A program made the translations under genes and the position numbers. Shown one piece after another: positions 57,943 to 64,000 of a stretch of 64,000 bases of DNA. A model generated the notes under the pieces. That model saw nothing but the letters and a program-made list of their open reading frames with translations, searched no databases and was not told the DNA's origin. This DNA is from Eustoma russellianum (taxonomy: Eukaryota; Streptophyta; Magnoliopsida; Gentianales; Gentianaceae), in the NCBI GenBank assembly GCA_036186865.1, contig AP025055.1, positions 4,444,864 through 4,508,863 on the forward strand. The letters are read 5' to 3'. Positions within the stretch are counted from its first letter, which is position 1, and each line of letters begins with the position of its first letter.

Positions 57943-58223
57943 ACTAACCTTATTGATTTTGATAGTGTTAATATATTACGCGGGAGGTTCGGGGTGGGGG
58001 GGAGTGGGGGGTCATATCAAGGAGAAAGGCAAGTTCAAGCAACCAAGAAAGCCAGTAGTAGTTCATATACTGGGTTGGCATTATGTATCAGTTGTAGCAG
58101 TATAGTATACATTGATTAATGGAACGAAAGCTTCACAATTTTTGCCATGTTGAAATTCTCTTTGCTTAATTAATAGTAGAAAGGGATTAACAACATGCGA
58201 ACCGGAGCAACTGTGCTTGTTAG

Positions 58224-58323
58224 CGGATGGGTTCCCCTCACCAGGCTCACCACCCCTCCCTGCTGCCACGTGTAACACGGTGACGCACGCGGTGATAGAG
58301 GATAGGTGAGAGTATCTGAACCC
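58224..58323. mobile_element. G-box MITE family 2, copy 5 (100 bp, deleted)
   Basis: Perfect 9-bp duplication GCTTGTTAG at 58215-58223 and 58324-58332. Ends CGGATGGGTTCCCCTCACC...GAGTATCTGAACCC. Carries GCTGCCACGTGTAACACGG. Confidence 0.9.
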
Positions 58324-58467
58324 GCTTGTTAGATATGCCTAGTATCATCCAAAAGAGGCAACTCTGACACTTGCAATCCGATGAACAATAGATCTTATAG
58401 TCTATAGGAAAAAGAAATCATAAGTAATTTTTAGTCTCTCTTGTAATACGGTAGGTCTCGGTATGAT

Positions 58468-58690
58468 ACAACAACAACATTATCTCATTGCTTTAGAGGC
58501 TCACGTCTATGACGGGTATAAAGGTCGGATATATGTAACCATACACATGTTTTAGAAACACACAGAGGTTGTTTCCCGATAACCCATAATAAAAATCGCG
58601 TCAAGCTATGTCGATCAACTAAGACTTTATAATATAAGAAGCGTAACCAATTTAATGAGTCATTTTGATTTATTCTATTATATTTCAAAA
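58468..58690 (-). repeat. SINE-A copy with expanded head
   Basis: From ACAACAACATTATCTCATTG through ATACACATGTTTTAGAAACA to GAAGCGTAACCAATTTAATG. Its head region continues into the minisatellite at 58649-58950. Confidence 0.75.
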
Positions 58691-58950
58691 TCAGAGTCGA
58701 AGAAGCGCCACAACTAATTTAGTGAGTCATTTTGATTTATTCTATCATATTCCAAAATCAGAGTCGAAGAAGCGACTCAACACGCCACAACCAATTTAGT
58801 GAGTCATTTTGATTCATTCTATCATATTCCAAAATCCGAGTCGAAGAAGCGCCTCAACACGCCACAATCAATTTAGTGAGTCATTTTGCTTTATTCTATC
58901 GTATTCCAAAATCAGAGTCAAAGAAGCGCCTCAACGCGCCACAACCACTA
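58649..58950. repeat. Minisatellite grown from the SINE-A head (67/77-bp units)
   Basis: Units start with AATTTAGTGAGTCATTTTG (or AATTTAATGAG) at 58649, 58716, 58793 and 58870, giving periods 67, 77 and 77. Each runs through TATTCTATCATATTCCAAAA and GTCGAAGAAGCG. The 77-bp units add CTCAACACGC. Confidence 0.88.
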
Positions 58951-59022
58951 CTAACAAAGCGAAACCTCTATCTTCACTCCTTTCCCTCGAACCTCAACCT
59001 AATTATCTTCCTTCGGATGCTC

Positions 59023-59211
59023 CGGATGAGATCTGAGGAGGCCTCATATGAGGCAAAATATGAGGCATCCAATCACGCGACGCCACGTTTACAAAAAGGT
59101 CCGCTGTTTATTTTTTTCTTTTTTAAAAAAAAGGCTCTTTTGTACACGTGACGTTTCCTGATTGAAGACCTCATATTTTGCCTCATATGAAGCCTCATCA
59201 GATCTCATCCG
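59023..59211. mobile_element. G-box MITE family 1, copy 3
   Basis: 189 bp with a perfect 9-bp duplication, CGGATGCTC, at 59014-59022 and 59212-59220. Terminal inverted repeats CGGATGAGATCTGAGGAGGC / GCCTCATCAGATCTCATCCG. Confidence 0.93.
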
Positions 59212-59429
59212 CGGATGCTCTATCGCACAATTCTCTTCTTCCTGAGTATACCGTAGGGTCTTGTCAGACACAATGCATACAAGGTCCACTGTGTGCTGAG
59301 AAAGAACAAAGATAATCCATGAATATTGAAGATAAAAAGAATCTCAAATGCATATATTGTTGCTTCTTGATATTTCTCCTTCTTATAACACAAACCAATA
59401 ATATGGATTGTATATTGTCTCCTCTAGAT

Positions 59430-59525
59430 TTATAAGTTATCGAAAAACAACCTCTGTGTTTCTAACACATGAGTATGGTTGCGTACATCCGACCTTCCAT
59501 ACCTCGCCATATGCGGAACGCAACA
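59430..59525 (+). repeat. SINE-A fragment
   Basis: TTATCGAAAAACAACCTCTG, then GAGTATGGTTGCGTACATCC and GACCTTCCATACCTCGCCAT. Both ends truncated. Confidence 0.65.
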
Positions 59526-59565
59526 TTTATCACATTTGGCCCAAATATATCTCAATAACTTTGTA

Positions 59566-59931
59566 GGACAATCACCTGCATGCCATCCGGCCCAGGAGCC
59601 GTTTCAGTGCTCTAAGAATCTCCTCTTGCGTGTAATCCATCTGGAGCAAAGCTACATCCTGTTCATTGAACATGGAAACTTCAAAAGCATTTGGGTTCAG
59701 TTCTGCATTGGACTGGGTTGCAAAAAGCTGCTCATAATAATCGCTTGCAACCATTTCTAAATCTGGACTTCTCAGTACACCAATTCCCCGCACTGTCCCA
59801 TAACCCATGAAGAAAGTTTCATTGTCTTTACGAAGTGGATTTACGGTGAAAGTAACTGGTGTTTCTGCCCGCCAGCGCCAGCCGATCAGCTTGGCTTCGT
59901 TGCCCCCAGAATCCATCCAATAAGCTTTCAA
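59566..59931 (-). pseudogene. L1-type LINE ORF2 fragment (before the RT domain)
   Basis: The minus-strand frame contains NEAKLIGWRWRAETP, then VASDYYEQLFATQS, LLQMDYTQEEILRALK, followed in another frame by APGPDGMQV. This is the hallmark linker from endonuclease to RT in plant L1 proteins, ending at the conserved PGPDG motif. The frame change just before PGPDG, the stop after it and the lack of the rest show it is a dead fragment. The long open frame begins at TTG, so no start is assigned. Distinct from the RTE LINE at 24079. Confidence 0.7.
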
Positions 59932-60289
59932 ATGCTGTAATTGTTGTTATACTAAACAAGAGAAATATTCATGCTTCATTGCAAAATAAAGAACACTTTT
60001 AAAGTGTCGTTCATTTAGAAAATTGAAGCTTGCCGCATGATTTATTAGTGCCTCAATTGATGTATGTTAGTACAGATTTTTGTGACACGATAGATTTGAT
60101 ATGAGATTATAATATGTGTCTCAAAAGTTTAAAGGACAATTTGAAGTGTCTCTTTAGTATTTGAAAATTTAGGCGTTACTTCGGTAAAATGAGACATAAA
60201 TAAGTGATGCATTACATGTTTAGTAAATGAGACACTTGAAAACGGTATAAGACACTTAAAAGCGTCACATTAACCCTAACACAACAGGA
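59932..60289. other. Intergenic DNA without assigned features
   Basis: No gene recognised. Confidence 0.5.
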
Positions 60290-60472
60290 GTTCAGATCTG
60301 GAGAGGCTAAAGATGAAGGAAAATATGAGGCATTCAATCATACGTCGCACATGTAAAAAAAAACAATTTTTTTAAAGAAGGGGATGATGCTCTTTTAAAA
60401 AAAAAAGAGTAGTTTTTACATGTGACGACGCATGATTGGAGGCTTCATATTTTGACTCCTATTATCTGAACC
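60290..60472. mobile_element. G-box-family MITE family 1, copy 4 (diverged)
   Basis: GTTCAGATCTGGAGAGGCTA left and a diverged inverse right (ATTGGAGGCTTCATATTTTG ... TATCTGAACC). The inner ACATGTAAAAAA / TTTTTACATGT has lost the G-box. The target duplication is not clean; AACAGGA lies left of the element and again 8 nt past the apparent right end. Confidence 0.7.
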
Positions 60473-60760
60473 AATCAGAACAGGACACATTACTGTTATG
60501 TCTCATTATTATTTATGCTAGTCATGATGCACTTTCAAATGTTTCAATAGACTATTTTTGCTATTAGTGTCAGTTGTCTAATTTTGTTTTCTTTTTATTG
60601 CCTTTTTATTTTCTATTTCGTCCTCCAATCTCTTTCTATAATCAAATTTGACTATATACATCTGACAATCTATGCATTCGAGCCTACTTAAAGAAAGAGA
60701 AACAGAAGGAAAGCAAGACCACCTTAAGCTTTTCTTCTACGCAAGGAGCCTGTGTAGATA

Positions 60761-61339
60761 CAACAACATTACATTATTGTTTTAGAGGCTTCCGTCTATG
60801 ACAGGGTACGAAGGATCGAATGTACGCAACCATACCATGTGTTAGAAACACACAGAGGTTGTTTCCCTTTGACCTATAATGATACGTCAAGCTGTGTCGA
60901 TCAACTATTACTTCACAATATAAGAAGTGCAGACAATTTAGTGAGTCATTTTGCTTTTGATGCGTCCCACATCGGCCGCAGAGTGCATCCTGGACTAGTG
61001 TATAAGGTTGGGTTCAAACATTCCCTTACAAGCTAGCTTTTAGGGCGAAGTTAGGGGTCCGTAAAACCTTATCATTTGGTATCAGAGCTCCGGGCTTCCG
61101 GTCAGGCCGGTGTCTCGTGGGGTTCGGCAGAACGCCGACTGAGGCAGTCAGGTCCTGAAGAGGATGGGGATGATGCGTCCCATATTGGCCGCGGAGTGTA
61201 TCCTGGACTGGTGTATAAGGTTAGGTTCAAACTTTCCCTTACAAGCTAGCTTTTAGGGCGAAGTTAGGGGTCCGTAAAACCTTATCAGCTTTATTTCATC
61301 ATATTCCAAAGACAAGGAAGAGTGTGTCATTGACTCCAT
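60761..61339 (-). mobile_element. SINE-A with nested TRIM
   Basis: Perfect 17-bp target duplication AGGAGCCTGTGTAGATA at 60744-60760 and 61340-61356. Removing the TRIM and its extra 5-bp duplication leaves a SINE-A of 244 bp. The TRIM lies at 60958-61287. Confidence 0.93.
60958..61287 (+). mobile_element. TRIM (terminal-repeat retrotransposon in miniature), 330 bp
   Basis: Two 117-bp LTRs (60958-61074 and 61171-61287; TGATGCGTCCC...CCTTATCA; seven visible differences, mostly transitions) flank a 96-bp interior. The interior has TGGTATCAGAGC at 61077-61088, the complement of the initiator tRNA-Met 3' end, and a purine-rich GAAGAGGATGGGGA just before the second LTR. A perfect 5-bp duplication, GCTTT, lies at 60953-60957 and 61288-61292. 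No coding capacity. No 5S-like segment was seen, so it is not obviously Cassandra. Confidence 0.97.
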
Positions 61340-61356
61340 AGGAGCCTGTGTAGATA

Positions 61357-61763
61357 ACAATGCTAAATATCTGATGATCGACAGTAGTCAAACTAGACAC
61401 GAGATAAGAACTAAAGCTAGAACCGAAGGCACAACTACAGCAAACAAAGAGGGTTACACGCATCAACTTGGTTCATCAACAACATGTCACCTCATTATTC
61501 AAACCCCATCTTAACTTCAACTGCACAGTAGAAGACGTGATATATTATGAGATGGTAACAAAAAGCATATCCACACATAGCTGAGAAGAATGAGAAAGAG
61601 ATGAGCAGTAATTCATGGTCATTTATCTGAAGTAAAGTTTTCCACTACAGGAAATCCCTGCTAAGAGTTTCATCAGAACCAAGACAATTGTGCATGAATG
61701 AGGAATATAATTCTTTGCAAAACTCCTGAATTTTGCACTTACTCTTGACACATAATTTTGTGT
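61357..61763. other. Intergenic DNA without assigned features
   Basis: No gene recognised. ORFs at 61623-62028 are read through the LINE tail. Confidence 0.5.
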
Positions 61764-61935
61764 CGTCGTCGTCATCATCCGTACCCAGTATATCCCAACG
61801 ACGGCAAAAGCTATCGTTAAGGTCTGGGGAGGGTGAGTGGTAGCCAGACAATACCTCTGTCCTAAAGGATAGAGAGTCTGCTTCCAGTGAGACCCCGGCT
61901 CTATATGTACCTGCAGAGATGACATAATAATAATT
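61764..61935 (-). repeat. RTE LINE 3'-end fragment (Au-like tail)
   Basis: CGTCGTCATCATCCGTACCC, TATCCCAACGACGGCAAAAG, GTCTGGGGAGGGTGAGTGGT, AGAGAGTCTGCTTCCAGTGA. This is the closest dispersed copy to 24080-24235. The terminal (GAC/GAT)n is preserved. Possible flanks ATAATTTTG / ATAATTTCG. Confidence 0.75.
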
Positions 61936-62382
61936 TCGCATCCTTTTACCTTTTCCACAAACCTTGGGTATTACTTCATCCGTACCAAAATACAAGTCCG
62001 TGTTAACAACTATTGGTTGAAAGTTCAAATCTCCCAGATTTTTCCTACTTTTCCATACTTGACCTAGAAAAGTTAGAAATAGTTAGGATGCCTATTGAAG
62101 AAAGAAAACAAAGCAAGGCTCCAAAAAAAAAAGCACAACCACACTTGAATATGACGACACTTGAGCCTTATCTTTCTTTTGTAAGTGACTTGAGCCTCAT
62201 CTTTTATGCCCAAAACATGCATACATCCGCACTTGAATGAAGTTATTAGCCTGGCTCTCTTTTTATGACAATAGCAACACAAGCTGCAAAATTTACAGAG
62301 TGCAGACAGAATGGAAGGTTCTAAGTGGCAAACAAATACAAGTGGACCGGCATCCAGGTTCCAAGTGTGTCACTTTGACTAC
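61936..62382. other. Intergenic DNA without assigned features
   Basis: Direct repeat of CACACTTGA / GACTTGAGCCTYATCTTT around 62150-62205. No gene recognised. Confidence 0.45.
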
Positions 62383-62455
62383 AGTACAACAACAACAATA
62401 TTACTCTATTACGTTAGAGGCTTCCGCCTATGGCAGGATATGGGGGTCAAATGTA
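62383..62455 (-). repeat. SINE-A tail fragment
   Basis: ACAACAACAACAATATTACT, GTTAGAGGCTTCCGCCTATG, then GGATATGGGGGTCAAATGTA. The head is absent, consistent with 5' truncation. Confidence 0.65.
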
Positions 62456-63108
62456 CAATAGCAACAACATTATACCTGCTGGTATAATCTAAACCAAGTC
62501 ATGATAACTGAGAGTGGGAAAAAATAACCATATATACTACTTTTAAAATCACAATCCAAATAAACAGCAATGGTTATGCTTTTTGTTGACTAAAGAGCAT
62601 AGCAAAGCTCCAAAGAAAAGGGATCTGGTGAGTAGACCAGAAGAGATGAAAAGATACGAAAAGTAACTAGAACAACAGAAATAGTAGGCCTCGACATCTG
62701 AAATGGGTGGATATTAACAAGCGCATCTCATGAATGACATATGGAACATCTATGCAAAGAAAGAATCCCTTTAGATTAAAGGAGAGATTAAGCTGGTGAG
62801 GCCTGCTATCTTACAGGATAGATCATTGCAATAAACGGAACCAAATCTTTCATATTCTTGGACGTGGGAAAAGAGTATCGCTTGGATAAAGTCAATGGAA
62901 AACCACGTTAGGGTACTGAGAAGGGATGTCAGTTCCACAGCATTTCAGCATTACCACTAGCATCCACATGACTCCTCAACCACAGGTGTATGAAAGTATG
63001 AAGAGAAATTTAGAAGATTCCCCAATAAGCAAAGGTGGCAGTAGTCACTAGAAAGGAAAATTAGATTCGGCCAGGTGGAAGAGGATGGAATGAAGGCATG
63101 AAAGGGGT
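62456..63108. other. Intergenic DNA without assigned features
   Basis: No gene recognised on either strand. Could hold UTR or a distant exon of a gene beyond the window. Confidence 0.4.
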
Positions 63109-63545
63109 GTTTAGTTGGGGGGTTTTTGTATGGATTTAAGGAATCCAAACCCATAAACGTTGTTTGTTTGAGGAGATGGGAGGTATGGGTTTCGGAGTGA
63201 TATCCAAGTATTTGGTAATGAATATCGTTTTTTGGTATACTAAACCTCTTGTCTATCAACATGGAGAATGGGGGTATGGCCAATCAACGCCGTCCGCCGC
63301 TGGCCGATCACTATTCCGGCTGGTCAAATTTTTCTGGCCAATTTTTCGGCCGCACACATTCGATACCCATTTCAATTCCAATATGTTTCAAACACCATCA
63401 ATGTCAATCATACTCATTCCCACTTCAATATCAAACAACTATCACTTTTACGCCCAAAGCCATATACTCCAAACACATACATTGTCATACACATTCCGAT
63501 TTTGATTCCGATACCCAAGTGCGAACCAAGCGCAACAGAAACCAC
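63109..63545. repeat. Possible hAT-like non-autonomous element
   Basis: Left end GGGGTGTTTAGTTGGGG and right end GTGCGAACCAAGCGC form the GGTGTTTGGTT...AACCAAACNCC type of imperfect inverted ends common in plant elements. No clear 8-bp duplication was found. Overlapping ORFs at 63164-63596 are in three frames and unsupported. Confidence 0.35.
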
Positions 63546-64000
63546 TGCTCAAGTGTAAGGCTCAAGGGACTGAATGACCAAGATAAGCAACATTAGACTC
63601 CCTAACTCAACTAATTTCATCAGAAACAGTGAATTCCATCCAGATCATTGGACTAGAAAAAAGTAAGCCCCACATGTGCCATGGTTCTTTGATTAGCTTG
63701 TCTAAATAATCTTGTCACGCAGATAAATTGAATCGCGGGTTGACAGGGAATGTTAATTGACTGCTTTCTAATCAGATGTGAGAAGCACAAGAATGGTTTC
63801 TGCTATTCTCAATTGAGGATATGTTCTCTCTAGTGGTTGTAAGCTATGATCTTGAGGATTTTGCTTGTACAACTCTCCCTCTTTACACCCTCGTACATTT
63901 TTGCTCCACTAAAAGAAGAGGTATACAACACGCTCAAGCCTCATTACATATGTTTAATTCGCCGTAGAATTGCAGTTGAAGAATTCAATACGCAGTCTGA
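63546..64000. other. Intergenic DNA to the window edge
   Basis: No feature recognised. Confidence 0.45.

Noticed and set aside
61077..61088. Primer site of a larger LTR element
   Set aside because: The two 117-bp LTRs and the GCTTT duplication show it belongs to the 330-bp TRIM itself.
62957..63596. Four overlapping ORFs of 96-115 codons
   Set aside because: Mutually exclusive frames and no domain; the region looks like a degenerate hAT-like element.

Overview
This is a stretch of plant nuclear DNA, and a eudicot is most likely. It holds two single-exon plant-type genes (a solitary WRN-type 3'-5' exonuclease and an atypical bHLH factor of the AIF/bHLH147-150 type), plant Ty1/copia and Tat-like Ty3/gypsy LTR elements, an RTE-type LINE, tRNA-derived and Au-like SINEs, G-box-bearing Mutator-type MITEs and AT/GT microsatellites. 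The species cannot be named from the sequence alone. About two thirds of the window is recognisable mobile DNA. Nothing looks prokaryotic or organellar.

Layout. 1-1367: 5' part of a gag-only gypsy-like element on the minus strand, running off the left edge. 1619-2289: exonuclease gene (minus) with a close TATA box. 3543-8372: degenerate copia element (minus) with ClaI-like palindrome arrays in its LTRs. 9347-16752: complete but dead copia element (plus), TSD GCATA. 16753-24062: gene-poor DNA with SINE and LINE-tail fragments, a MITE and a long TA/TG microsatellite. 24079-26233: 5'-truncated RTE LINE (minus) with a 16-bp TSD. 26417-31645: young non-autonomous copia-like element (minus), 1149-bp LTRs, TSD ATTGA. 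33329-34445: bHLH gene (minus) with a probable 5'UTR intron. 36016-37750: RNase H remnant and a relic LTR plus tail. 40530-41404 and 42094-43580: two solo LTRs. 43606-52111: dense SINEs and MITEs. 52211-57100: complete gag-only gypsy-like element (minus), 908-bp LTRs, TSD TGAGT. 57675-62455: SINEs, MITEs, an L1-type fragment, and a 330-bp TRIM nested inside a SINE.

The most interesting pattern is shared by the three copia-like families. None has a recognisable tRNA primer-binding site next to its 5' LTR. Instead, the bases starting about 2 nt after the LTR are perfectly complementary (11, 13 and 14 nt) to a segment inside the same LTR, about 215-240 nt downstream of the TATA box. The paired bases differ between families but stay complementary. 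This is what self-primed reverse transcription, or a conserved long-range leader stem, would leave behind. The families also share a conserved untranslated block before the polypurine tract, and two of them (plus a solo LTR) carry dense palindrome arrays in or near U3.

The two host genes show no functional link to each other. All repeat boundaries, TSDs and complementarities were read by eye. No database search was run.
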